Assembly: GCA_022560025.1 (NCBI GenBank) | Contig: JAFISE010000006.1 | Coordinates: 248,001-312,000, forward strand | Reading direction: 5' to 3' | DNA length: 64,000 nt | Source of the DNA: Stagonosporopsis chrysanthemi | Taxonomy: Eukaryota; Ascomycota; Dothideomycetes; Pleosporales; Didymellaceae | Shown here: positions 12,301 to 22,940 of the stretch, piece by piece | Position numbering within the stretch: the stretch's first letter is position 1 | How the letters are laid out: each line of letters starts with the position of its first letter | The notes under the pieces: model-generated | The model's database searches: none | Told to the model about the DNA's origin: nothing | The model's input: only the letters and a program-made list of their open reading frames with translations | Translations under genes and position numbers: made by a program

Positions 12301-13690
12301 CGGTCTTGGTGCTGTCGTGTAGCCACACAGGTCGGGTGCAGCGCCGTTTCTGTGCTACACTTGATGGCGGTGTCTTCCATGATGCCGCGGATGCTTGAGG
12401 CATTGGCGACGTTGTGAATGCGCAAGGAAACCGAATGGTACGAAAGCGCCAACATTGCTTCGTTGCGCTAAGCTTTGTTTACATGGTAGATATCCGCTCG
12501 CACTTGCCTCGACGTTACGGCCAGAACGAAACTCGATTATCCAAGCACTTACTGGCGACTGGCGAGACCACCATCTCACCACGTTCCTGGCTTACGACTT
12601 ATTTCTCCATATGAGCCCATCATACTTTGACCAACTTTGCATGGTTCCTATCTGTGTCTTTGCGTTTAGCAGTTCCTCGGATACGCTTCTTGAGAACGAT
12701 AGCTAAGATGCGGGATGTAGGTATCTCCCCGTCTTTGGAAGATGTCTTTGTCGAAGGGTCAAAGTTATGATTGCTCTCCCTGCTAGCAGACAAGATCTTA
12801 GCTTGTGTCTTCACATCACTACGTTACTACTTGCTGCGATCCAAGGACACTCGAGCGTCAGGCTGAGGAATCAGGCCACCTCTGCTATCTCCTGTCCACG
12901 ACGAAGCTTCCAAGGCCGTGCTACCGCCAAGCGTCCGAAGACTGCGTGTCGTCGCAAGCCCTCCTGGAGGCAGGTCGCTCAGCCAGAAACAAGCCTCTGG
13001 TGGTGCTACTGATTCGCATGTCAACCAGCTCGTCTGTGCTGAGTTGTCTAGCTATCAGGTTTTTGACGCATCAAGGGCGCTGATAATTGACAGTCAGCTA
13101 GGCAGCGTGAAGGCTCGTGATAAGGCCAGCAGCAGGAGTCAGAGTTGCAGTCAACAATCAGCAGTCTCGGTAATGCTCGTTTCAATCAATACTGAGAGTC
13201 TTGAGTCACAACATGCTTCAGGCTTCAGCGCATCTGTGCAGCTTCCAGAAACCCTGGAACGTTTCCGAGTCGATCACCTCTTATCTACGCTAACGGAGTT
13301 TAGGTGAGAGCGGGCTGATTGGCCCGTGACGGGCAGATGACGCTCGTGCTGCATGGACGCGCAGCACTACGTCAACGGTTGGGGACGTCGCTCGATGGCA
13401 GCAAGCAAACAGATGCGAAGACTAGTTGATATTGTGCGCAGAGCTGGGCCAGGAGGGTGACACAATGCTAGCCAGAGCCATTGCCTGCGTGTCTGCCTCG
13501 AAGCCACCGCCCAGAGCTGATGAGACGGTGCGACCAGGCACAGAGCTGGGAGGGCCGTGCTAGGTATGTCTGTCTGGAGCCTGGAGGCAGTTTCCACTCA
13601 CCTGGTCCGCGTGTGCAGACTGTGACTGCAGGCAGAGCGTTTGGCAGCGAGACACTGTCGCCTCACTCGGCCGTGTGTGCCGCAGACGTT

Positions 13691-13705
13691 GGGGGGGGGG
13701 GGGGG
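13691..13705. repeat. G15 homopolymer run
   Basis: Fifteen consecutive G. Such a run can form G-quadruplexes and its true length is often uncertain in assemblies. It lies about 105 bp before the first heptamer array. Confidence 0.9.
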
Positions 13706-13810
13706 AACTGCTGGCTGCGCAGCGTGCCTGGAGGCAAGGAGATGGCAAACAACGCCCCTTGGCGCGTGCCGCCGGAGCTGGCAGGGCCCACGGCAGAGGT
13801 GTTGGGGCGA

Positions 13811-13878
13811 AGTGCAGTTTGCAGTTTGCAGTTTGCAGGTTGCAGGTTGCAGTGTGCAGTGCAGTGCGCAGCAGTGTG
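13811..13878. repeat. Heptamer array, GCAGTTT type
   Basis: Tandem GCAGTTT (three copies), GCAGGTT (two copies), then degenerate GCAGTGT and GCAGTGC units. It is the reverse complement in pattern of the array at 14010-14095. Confidence 0.85.
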
Positions 13879-14009
13879 ATGCGGCTCGTGGTGATGTGAT
13901 GTGGTGGGAAACGGCAAGGGCACGCAACGCAGCTGCACTCGACTGCTCGCCGCAGCAGTGAGTCGCAGCAGTGGGTTGCAGGGCGTGACTGTCTGCCGGG
14001 CGACTGCAA

Positions 14010-14095
14010 ATCTGCACACTGCCCACTGCCCACTGCAAAGCGCAAAATGCCAACTGCAAACTGCAAACTGCCCACTGCCCACTGCAAACTGCCGG
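14010..14095. repeat. Heptamer array, ACTGCAA/ACTGCCC type
   Basis: Repeated ACTGCCC and ACTGCAA units, inverted relative to the array at 13811-13878 and separated from it by about 130 bp. Together they form an imperfect inverted repeat able to fold into a long hairpin, about 580 bp upstream of the eIF4G start. Confidence 0.85.
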
Positions 14096-14677
14096 CGCAA
14101 GGACGCGCAGAGTGCGGCTGGCAGCACAGACGGGCGGCGTGGGCGGTGCGCGAATCACATGCGGGAGGCCTCCATAGGTGTCGGGCGGTCGACTGTGGAT
14201 GATCCCTGGCGCTCGCTAAGGCGAACTCAACTTGGGCGAACAATTTTCAAGAGCGCCTTTCTCTCCCTTCACACCTCTTCATCGTGAAGACCGAAGCCAC
14301 ATCTCCGCAGCGGGCTCAGTGCATTTCCACGCGAGCCGCTTGCCATTTTCACAGACGCGTCTGTTGAAACCCCCCGCGGAGCACCTGTCTCGACTCTTTT
14401 CACTGCCCTTCAGTGAAAGCGCTCGGACAGCCTCCCCCGTCGCCCCATCTCAGGAGCCGACCTCTCTTCGCCCTACGCGACCCCCCGCCGCTGCAGCCTC
14501 GAGTCGCGCCGCCCGCCGACTCCCCCCCGCCGAGCAGCCCCGCGTGAATCTGAGATTCGCCCGGCACCCCGCCCCTCGCCCCAGCGACTGCACTGCGACT
14601 GCGACCTGTCCGCACTCGCCCACCACCAACCCCTCGCCCGCTCCCGCGCTCCCTCGCCCGCCGGTCCCCAGGTACCC

Positions 14678-17600
14678 ATGAGTGCATCCGCCAGCAACGC
14701 GCACACCCCACCGATCGCCGCTTCCTCGACCGCTACGCCCGCGAACAGCTCCTCGTCTGGACCGTCCGCCACCGTGGCCGCTGGATCGGCTCAGCCCGCT
14801 GCCCGCAGCTCGTACGCCAACGCGACCAAGAAGATCTCTTCTCCGACGATCGCGTCCAGCGGCGCGCCCGCGGCAGTGGGAGCCCCGCAGAGCGCACAGC
14901 ATGGCAAGAGCAGCTCCGTCTCCCCCGTGAACGGCAGCAGCATCACGCCCGCCGTGCCCGCCATGCCCACCATCGTCGGCGGCGGCCCCAACGGCGACCA
15001 CAGCCGCAAGTCGTCGGTCCACATCAAGCAGACCCCGCCCACCTCGGGCGCGCCCTCCAACATCAAGTTTGGTTCGCTTGCCGGCTCGCCCGCCCCTGCG
15101 CCCGCCATGCCCGTCGCCCAGGGCAGCAACCTGAACCCCCAGGCCCAGAATCCTCGCGTCGCCTCGCCTGCCCACTCGCCCTCGCCCATCCCCACCCCCG
15201 TCTCTGGCGGCCCCAAGCCCGACGGCCTGCCCACACGCCCGAACTTGGTCTTCGGCGGCCAGGGCAGTGAAAGCGCTGACAGCGTGAGCCGGCCCCTTCG
15301 CCTGTGGTTGGCTTTTCACCAACCGCGGCTCCCCCACTTCCAATATTTTCACAACTGACGAAATTTTCTCCAGTCTCGCCCCGCAATGCCTGCGCAACCC
15401 AACGGTCCCCCGCACATGCGCCGCGAGTCGTCCCAGTCCAGCAACCAAGGCTTCCAACCCAACGGCGGTCGTGGTCGCGGTTTCCAGCCCCAGCCGTACA
15501 ACCAGTCGCCCCAGCCGTACCGTGCTATGCCTAACCAGCCCATGGGACGAGGCGGCATGGCTCCGGCCTTCACACCCCAGGGCATGCAGCACTCCCCCTA
15601 CGCTCGCAACAGCCGCGCCAGCCCCGCCATTGCACCTGCTCAGATGCACCAGCAACAGCAGTTCGCTAACCCCCAGGGACAACCTTTCTACCCCGGACAG
15701 CAGTACCCTCAGCCAGTTCGTACACCTTCTCATACTTCCAACATCTCCTCTCTCTCAGAGTTCAGCAAGCCGACCAGGTATTCGGCTGCCTCTCGATTCT
15801 CTCAGCTCTCTTATTCGCCACATGTCCGTTCGACAAACCTGACGGCGCTTCAACTCAGAGCACCTGACGAAGAGTCGAACGCTTTCCTTCAATCTCCCGA
15901 CTTTTCTTCATTCACGACTCTTGAACGCGAACATTATCTAACGACCTTGCAACAACAGAACATGTACGGTATGCCTCCCCAGGGTCTTGACCCGTACAAC
16001 AACTACTACGGTCAGCCGGCCTACGGACTCCAGCAGTCCATCCACTACCCTGGTGTCCCTAACAGCCCTGGCCGTGGCCATGGCTTCCCTCAACAGATGC
16101 AGAACCCTTACTCGATGCCTGGCCCCTACGGCCAGCCTCCTCAGGGTCAGAGCATGTCACGCACACCTTCGCAGATGTCTGAGCGCCCGCCGTCTGCTGT
16201 TCCTCAGCCTTCGACCCCTGCAATGACCAACGTTAACCACCACGCACACACTCCTAGCGCCACAGCAGCCAGCCCAGCAGCAAGCTCGAGCGCTTTTGAG
16301 CGCCCAAAGAAGAAGAGCGCAGCTATCGTGATCAAGAACGCTGATGGAGAGGTTGTTGACTTCAAGTCCAAAGGTGCCGCCTCGCCTGCACCTAATGCTG
16401 CACCCGCAGCGCCTGCTCAGTCCAAGTCGCCCGCCATTGCTGCCACTCCAACGCCCCCCCCTCGTGCTCCCAGTGCTTCAGATGCCACTCGCGCCGAGGA
16501 GGCCCCTGTCAAGTCTGCTAGCGAGAAGAAGGCTGATTTCGTCAAGCAATTCCAAGAGAAGCTTCGTCTCCAAGAGGAGGCCGATAAGAAGGCTAAGGAG
16601 GACGCCGACAATGCTGTCAAGGCTGCTGCCGAAGCCGAGCAGAAGCAAAAGGACGATGCCAAGGCTGCCGAGGAGAAGGCTGCTCAGGAAGCCAAGGCTA
16701 AGGAGGAGGCGGCCGCCAAAGCAGCCCAGGAAGAGAAGGAGAAGGAGGAGAAGGCTGCAAAGGAGGCCAAGGAGAAGGAGGAGGCCGAAGCAGCTGCAAA
16801 GTCTTCCGAGAACGATGCCGCCGAGAAGAAGCGCAAGGAGGACGAGGAATTCGAGCGCATGGTTGCTGAGATGGAGGCTGAGGAGCAGAAGCGCGAGGCG
16901 GACGAGAAAAAGTACGCCGAAGAGCAGAAGCTCAAGAAGGCCGCAGAGGCAGCCAAGGCTGGCGACAAGGTCAAGGCGCAAGAGGAAGCTCTGCGCAAAG
17001 CTGAGCGTGAAGCAGAAGCTGCCGAGATTGCTCGCCAGAACGAGACTCCCGAGCAAAAGGCCGAACGTGAGGCCAAGGACAAGGAGCTGTTCGCATCGCT
17101 CAAGAAGAACACCATGTTTGGGCCCGGTGCTACCGGCGAAGAACCCAGCGAGGATGCAGCTCCTCCTGCAGCTGCTCCTGCTCCTGCAGCCAAGCCAGCT
17201 GCCGCAAAGCCCAAGCCTGCCGCTCTGAAGCTCGAGACCAACAAGCCTATTGAGCCTGCTCAGCCTACTGCTGGTATGGAGTCTCTCAAGACTGCTCGCT
17301 TCCTTCAGATCCGCAACGAAGCCATCAACTATCCTGAGGGCATTCAGTCACCCAACCCCGCGCTGAACCAGGGCTCTAAGAGCAGGGGTCGCCAGTATGA
17401 CAAGGACTTTTTGCTTCAGTTCCAGGAAGTCTTCAAGGAGAAGCCATCGGTTGATTGGGATCTCAAGCTCAAAGAGACTGTTGGTGACGGCTCTGACTCA
17501 GCTCGTACCCCCTCCGTCCGCGGCACTGCTGGCCGCGCTCCCTCAGGCCGTTCTGGTCTGGGCGGTGCTGGCGGCATGGGTAACTTCGGTCAGGGAAGTG

Positions 17601-19264
17601 CGTTCGGAGGCTCACGTACCCTGCCCCCGGGCACAACCTCGGAACAGCGTTTCCAGCAAGCCTCTGGCCGTGGCGGTACAATGACTAACCCCCTTGCACC
17701 CTTCGTACAGGGTGGCAGCCAGCGTGGTTTCCCAATGGCATCTGGAATGTCCCGCTCGTCCTCTTTCCAGCCAGGTCCCAACTCTCCTCGTGTTGGTTCG
17801 CAGGGTGGCCGCGGCGACCGTAGCCGTAGGGGTGGCGGTGGCAAGGGTCGCGAGGCCGACACCAAGACCATGCCTCTCACTGCTGGTAAGGAAATCAAGG
17901 GCCTGGTAGAATCAGGCTCTGGATGGAAGCCCCACGGCTCCGAGAAGCAGGTTATCACCGGCCATATGGCTCCTGATATGGTGCAGCGTAAAGTCAAGGC
18001 TGCTCTCAACAAGATGACACCGGAGAAGTTCGACAAGATTTCGGACCAGATTCTCGAGATTGCCGCGCAGTCCAAGGACGAGACTGACGGCCGCACTCTT
18101 CGCCAGGTCATTCAGCTCACCTTTGAGAAGGCTTGCGACGAAGCTCACTGGTCTTCTATGTACGCCAAGTTCTGCTACAAGATGCTGAACACCATGAGCC
18201 ACGACATCAAGGATGAGAATGTCCGCGACAAGTCGGGCAACCCTGTTGTTGGTGGTGCGCTCTTCCGCAAATACCTGCTCAACCGCTGTCAAGAAGAGTT
18301 CGAGCGCGGATGGGAAGTCAATCTTCCTGAGGCGCCCGAGGAGGGCAAGGAGGCCACCATGCTTTCCGACGAGTACTACATCGCCGCCGCCGCCAAGCGA
18401 AAGGGTCTTGGTCTCATTCAGTTCATCGGTGAGCTTTACAAGCTTGGCATGCTGACACTCCGTATCATGCACGAGTGTGTTCTTAAGCTCCTGGATTTCG
18501 AGGGCTTGCCCGACGAGTCTGCTATTGAGAGTTTGGTCAAGCTTCTGCGCACCGTTGGCTCCACCATGGAGTCAGCTGAGGCCGGCCCTAAGATGATCAA
18601 CATGTACTTCGAGCGCGTCGAGAAGGTCATGAACATGGAGGGTCTGAACTCGCGTCTCAAGTTCATGTTGTTGGACACAATCGACATTCGAAAGTCCGGC
18701 TGGCAGTCCAAGGACATCCTCAAGGGTCCCAAGACTATTGCCGAGATCCACCAGGAAGCCGTTGCTGCTCAGCAGGCTGCCGAGTTGGAGCGCTCACGCT
18801 CGCAGCGCGGCGGAGGTGGTGGTCGACTTCCCATGGGCCGTGGTGACGCACGCTCGTTCTCTGGTGGTGGTATGATGCCTCCTCCTGACAATGGCGGCCG
18901 CGTACAAATGGATGATCTCCGCAAGCTGTCCAAGGGCGCATCTGCTCGTGGGCTCAGCAACACCGGCTCGCTCGGCCCCTCGATGCTGGGTAGCCGCAGC
19001 GGCAGCGGCCGTCGTGGCCTCGGTCCCGGCATGATGGGTCGTGGTGGTGACGAGTCTGGTAACTCGTCCCGCACTGGCACTCCCCCGGTCCAGAAAACCG
19101 CACACGCAAATGCTTTCGAGTAAGTTGCAGTCACCATACCAAATACCAACGCATGCTAACCATCTTGTAGTGCGCTAGCAGCCCTTGAAGCCGAAGACAA
19201 TGCCGGTGATGTCAGCTCTCCTCCGCCAGCTGCCGCCGAGACGGAGTCCAAGCCGTCCGAGTGA
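14678..19264 (+). CDS. TIF4631: Eukaryotic translation initiation factor 4G
   Basis: Three exons (14678..15283, 15374..19119, 19171..19264) give 1481 residues. The N-terminal half is Pro/Gln/Asn/Ser-rich. Residues about 580-780 are a highly charged Lys/Glu/Ala helix. An eIF4E-binding motif YDKDFLL (YxxxxLphi) starts near residue 877. An RGG/Ser-rich linker leads to the MIF4G HEAT domain at about 1070-1310 (from VQRKVKAALNKMTPEKF to MLLDTIDIRKSGWQSKD), the eIF4A-binding platform. An Arg/Gly/Ser-rich tail follows. eIF4G scaffolds eIF4E, eIF4A and poly(A)-binding protein on capped mRNA in the cytoplasm. A GTATTC...CTAAC...CAG signal at 15778-15958 looks intron-like but would break the frame, so I kept it as coding. 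The symbol follows the yeast orthologue group. Confidence 0.94.
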
Positions 19265-20185
19265 TTACCTTCTACTTCGTTCCAGCGCGTGGCGGTCATA
19301 CCCATAGACAGCACCACACGCGGTAATCTAATCGCTTGTTTCGTTGCATAGACAGGGGCATTTTCTGCGCGCATTGTTCTGCATTTCGCATAAAGACTAG
19401 CGGGGTCAAAAGTTCTTTGTTGTCGATACACGGATCTCGAGGGGATGGTGGTGCTTTGATCATCTCTCGGCCTGTATCATGAGCGGGCAAAATACCATGA
19501 TGGCGTTCCGGATTTGCAGAGGTAGCCGACCACGCCGACCGCTTCTCTGCGTCTTGGCTGGTATGTTTTGGCTCCTGGTTCAAGTACCCATTTCTCGATC
19601 TTCGTTCTTGCACAGTTTTTGATATTCAGGTACGAACGGTCGATGTTTCATGATGCGTTCTTCGGGTTCCTCCTCCAGATCGCACCCTAATGGAACAAAT
19701 CCCGTACGGATTTGCTTTGGCATGACCGTGCGAGTACGCAATGACGGGAGGATTTATGAGAGATGGCAAATTTCTTCGTGTGCATAGGTCGATCTAATTC
19801 AGAATGAACCGATACTTCAGCTGTTGTCTCCGAACGTCTCGTGACTTTGCTTCATCAGTAACCATTCATCGCCACATACTCTGTGGCACATAGTTCTGGT
19901 CGTCCCGCGTGGGGCTGACCCCAGTCGATGATGTGACGAATACGAAGATCGATCTGCAGGCGCATGCGGCTCCCAATCTCTGAGAGCCGTTGAACGTCGA
20001 TGATTGCCGTTTGTCTCACCAAGTGAGGGGTTGTGACAAGGATGTGTACCTGAAGGGAAGCTGCGACGTCATATGGGCCTGAGGTGGCATATATAGAAGG
20101 AACACATGCGAACCAACTCACTTACTAGACATCCACTCAACAATAACCAGATCGTATTCAACCCCATCAAACGCGCATTCTCATC
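19265..20185. other. Intergenic, 3' side of eIF4G and promoter of the LEA-like gene
   Basis: No coding signal. The 5' part is eIF4G 3' UTR; the 3' part is a promoter with a TATA box at 20090-20096. Confidence 0.6.
20090..20096 (+). promoter_or_regulatory. TATA box of the small LEA-like gene
   Basis: TATATAG lies 90 bp before the ATG at 20186 and is followed by a CA-rich leader (CACTCAACAATAACC), the usual arrangement of a strongly inducible fungal gene. Confidence 0.6.
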
Positions 20186-20745
20186 ATGGCCGACCAGAAC
20201 CAGCAACAGCAGTCCAAGGGTACGTGACCACTGCCCCCCAATCTCAGCTCACTCTTGTCTACAAACACAACCACGCAACAGCAACAGCAACTGCTTTCCA
20301 CACAGCCAAGCTAACAGACCCCCCAGGCTTCTTCGGCACCGCAGCCAGCGGCCTCGGTACGCAACCCCTACTCGCACAACCACCTAGCTCTACATTTCTC
20401 ATCAACGCCTTCTCTGTTGAATGAATACTGACTGAGACCAGGCAACACCCTCGGCGCTGCAACCAACACGCTCGGCAAGGGTGTGGGGACTGTCACCGAT
20501 GCCGCGGGCAACGTCGTCACGGCCACGGGGAAGGGGGTCGGTGATACTGTCACAGGGCTCACGCAGGGGGTGGGGGATACGACCAAGGGTACGTAATGCA
20601 GTTTTCCTCTCTTGCAGGCTGGCAGGTTGTGAAGGGGCTAACGCGTGGTGCAGCGGGTGGAAACTTTGTCAAGGACACGAGCAGGAGTGGCACGGATCAT
20701 TTGGGACTCACGGAGAAGGAGAAGCAGGAGCAGGCGAAGCAGTAA
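20186..20745 (+). CDS. Small Gly/Thr-rich LEA-like protein
   Basis: Four small exons (20186..20219, 20327..20356, 20442..20588, 20654..20745) give 100 residues; every intron is GT-AG and phase 1. The product starts MADQNQQQQSKG, has a middle of degenerate GxGxTVT repeats (LGKGVGTVTDAAGNVV, GKGVGDTVTGLTQGVGDTTK) and ends in a charged helix (LTEKEKQEQAKQ). It has no cysteine, signal peptide or membrane segment. Composition and repeats resemble late-embryogenesis-abundant-type and similar hydrophilic stress proteins that form amphipathic helices on drying; this is analogy, not a family assignment. Exons of 34 and 30 nt explain why no single frame covers it. The TATA box suggests regulated, possibly stress-induced, expression. 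Confidence 0.75.
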
Positions 20746-21104
20746 GAGGGATTTTCCGTGCGGTGATTGCTGTTTGCGGGAGTGATGAGCCGTACTGGAA
20801 AAGTGGATGACGCTTAACAAAATTTAAATGTATACTTGTATTGTCAAATGTCGGTTGAAGTGTAAATAGCACGCCACAGTGTGTGCTGAGAATTGTGCGT
20901 GGGTCGTGGGTCGATGGCAGTTCACGCGGGTTGCTTCGATGATGTGGAGCAAGCAGTGTTTGGTCGTTATGTTATTGCAAATGTGCAAGACGCATGGACA
21001 TTGCAGTGATGCTTGTTATGTAGCCGATAACTAAAAACTGTAGACATTACTAATGATATTCTAAAGAGACCAACTTACGCCACATGTCCAGTATCCTACA
21101 TGTC
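20746..21104. other. Convergent intergenic spacer
   Basis: AT-rich spacer between convergent gene ends, presumably the two 3' UTRs. Nothing else seen. Confidence 0.5.
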
Positions 21105-22171
21105 CTACATAGAAACATCATCCCGCCACTCTGACTCCGGAATGCCTGTCCGTCCCTCTTGCACCACCCTCAGCGGCGCTCCAAGACTGAATTTTCCACC
21201 GTCCTCGCTCCAGCACCCGAACCGCTCACCCCGCTTCATCGGCTGCTCCTCAAATTGCACTTCATCCCTCAAGACTCTCCTCATGAACGCTTTCGCCTCC
21301 GTCAGGCAACCCAGCGCATCAATACCAACCGTCACATGCCCCGCCGACAACGTCACTCTCCTCTCGCCCTCCTCACCATTCTTCTCAGCCACAAACCCAA
21401 TCAACATTCCGACACTGCGCCACCAATCGCCCAAGTCGCCCTCGCTCGGGAACAGAATCGGCGCGGGGTTCTCATACAGCGCATCGCCGACATACAGCAC
21501 GCGCTCCTCGTGGTCAAACCAGCTCAGACTATCCGGCGTGTGGCCCGGGGTCTGCAGCGTCGAGACGGGGAGCTGCATGGGGATGATGGCGAGTCGGGGG
21601 TGGGAGACGGAGAGGCGGCTGTTGTGCTGAGCCCAGAGATTGGTTTTGTACGAGGGCAGCGCCAGGTTGAGCGACGTGCACAGAGAGTGCTCGCGCAGCG
21701 CTGCGCGCGGCTCCAGGAATGAGCGCAAGTACGCGGACGAGGCGATGAGCGTGTGCGTTGATTGCGGCCAGCCGGCCATCTTGGCAGGCGCGAGGATGGG
21801 TTCCAGGCCGAGGATGTGGTCGTAGTGGCAGTGGGAGAGGATTATTAGGTAGGGGATGGTGCCGCTGGGGTTGAGGTGGTGGTCGATGAAGGTTTTGATG
21901 TTCCATTGGCCGGTTGTGGAGAAGGAGCTGCGCGCGGTGGTGCCGCAGCCTGTGTCGTTGACTATGAGGATGGTGGATGTGCGGCCATCGGAGGAGTACT
22001 GGGTATGTTTTTTAACATAGATGTGCGGGTTCTCGTCCTGCTGGTGTTAGGCTTGGGCAGTCACAGTAGAGGTCAGTCCAGGCTTACGAAGCGGTCGAGT
22101 TCGCGGATAAGATAGGTACTGTTATTCACTTGGCGGATGGTGAATGGACACCCGTCCAGTTGCCGTTGCAT
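21105..22171 (-). CDS. Metallo-beta-lactamase-fold hydrolase
   Basis: Two exons, complement(21105..22037, 22088..22171), give 338 residues joined in phase 0 as ELDRF/DENPHIYV. The fold's zinc motif is clear: LSHCHYDHILGLE (HxHxDH) near residue 105, preceded by IVNDTGCG (metal-site Asp region). Downstream are QTPGHTPDSLSWF and VLYVGDALYE, the second His and bridging Asp regions. The family comprises zinc- or iron-dependent hydrolases of thioesters, lactones or glyoxalase-type substrates; the substrate here is unknown. The 22171 ATG places the start just before the conserved PFTIRQVNNSTYLIRE segment. An upstream ATG at 22342 would add 57 residues with a hydrophobic membrane-like stretch and remains possible. 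The gene is divergent from the intradiol dioxygenase. Confidence 0.85.
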
Positions 22172-22940
22172 ATGCTGGGGCGCGACATGGCGCTGTGGAC
22201 GCGTTCGAAACGATGAATGCCATATCCAAGCACATGCCAGAACGATGATGATGAGGATGAGGATATCGCCCTGGATCACGAAGCGCTCGGTGTCGTTATG
22301 ACGTGGGCCGCCCTCCCTCGTCCGCAAGACGGACATGACCACGCTTGCATCAACAGCTTCAGCCTTGTGCAGCGTGAAGTCAGTAGAACTGCCTGTAGCA
22401 GGCCTAGACTAGGATTCACTAGGATTTGGTTGGCGATACGATCTGGGTTGAGCGCGGCGGCAGCTAGGGCGGCAGATGCGCAGAAGAGCCGATAGTCAGC
22501 AGATTGACGCTAAGCACTCCCCACGGCTCCGCTCCCGCGTCTTGGATACGTCAGGTGGGGTATCACGATACGATGAGAAACCACTGCAGCCTATAAGGCG
22601 TCCAGCATAGCTATCGGGCAGACTGTCAGATGCAGGATTACTGCCGAGTGCACGCGTTCATTCAAATGCGGGGCTTTCCCGTTGTTCCTCCCTACTTGCT
22701 AATCCGCGCCGTCTAAACTAATATCCATAGTCCCCAATATAATGGAAGGCATTATTCAGTTGATCCTCGAATTCATCACACAGCTTGCCCAAGCTATCGG
22801 TAGTCGTAGTTTCCATCTCTGGTCAAACACACACTCTGCATCATCAAGGCAGCTCTGGTCTCAGCCTGACGAACGCCAGCCATTGCAACAAGAACAACAT
22901 CAGCAGCAACAGCAGCAACAGCAAGCGCAGGAGGTCTAAT
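22172..22940. other. Divergent promoter between hydrolase and dioxygenase, with an upstream ORF
   Basis: 769 bp without a full gene. It contains a 65-codon ATG-initiated frame at 22742-22939 whose TAA ends one base before the dioxygenase ATG (TAAtATG), and a CAG/CAA-rich microsatellite at about 22887-22930 inside that frame. Confidence 0.6.

Larger units (their letters stand above)
8235..14677. other. 6.4-kb gene-free region
   Basis: No open frame here shows protein-like composition, splice-joined exons or a recognisable family on either strand. It is not AT-rich, so it does not look like a heavily RIP-mutated transposon relic. It contains a C13 run (9357-9369), a G15 run (13691-13705) and two inverted heptamer arrays (13811-14095). 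The last few hundred bases (from about 14,230) are C-rich and are probably the eIF4G promoter and leader. Non-coding RNA or long-range regulatory DNA are possible but not shown. Confidence 0.6.

Noticed and set aside
8235..14677. A degenerate transposon or RIP-mutated region
   Set aside because: No terminal repeats, no transposase or reverse-transcriptase motifs and no AT-rich TpA excess obvious by eye.
14450..15733. A 427-codon minus-strand frame over the eIF4G 5' end
   Set aside because: GC-rich antisense of a Pro/Ala/Ser-rich coding region, with no family resemblance.
16417..17244. Long antisense frames over eIF4G (Leu- and Ser-rich)
   Set aside because: Mirror images of the Lys/Glu/Ala-rich helix on the coding strand; repetitive codons keep the antisense open.
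19561..19600. GGTTCAAGTACC, resembling a tRNA B box
   Set aside because: No A box or cloverleaf could be built around it.
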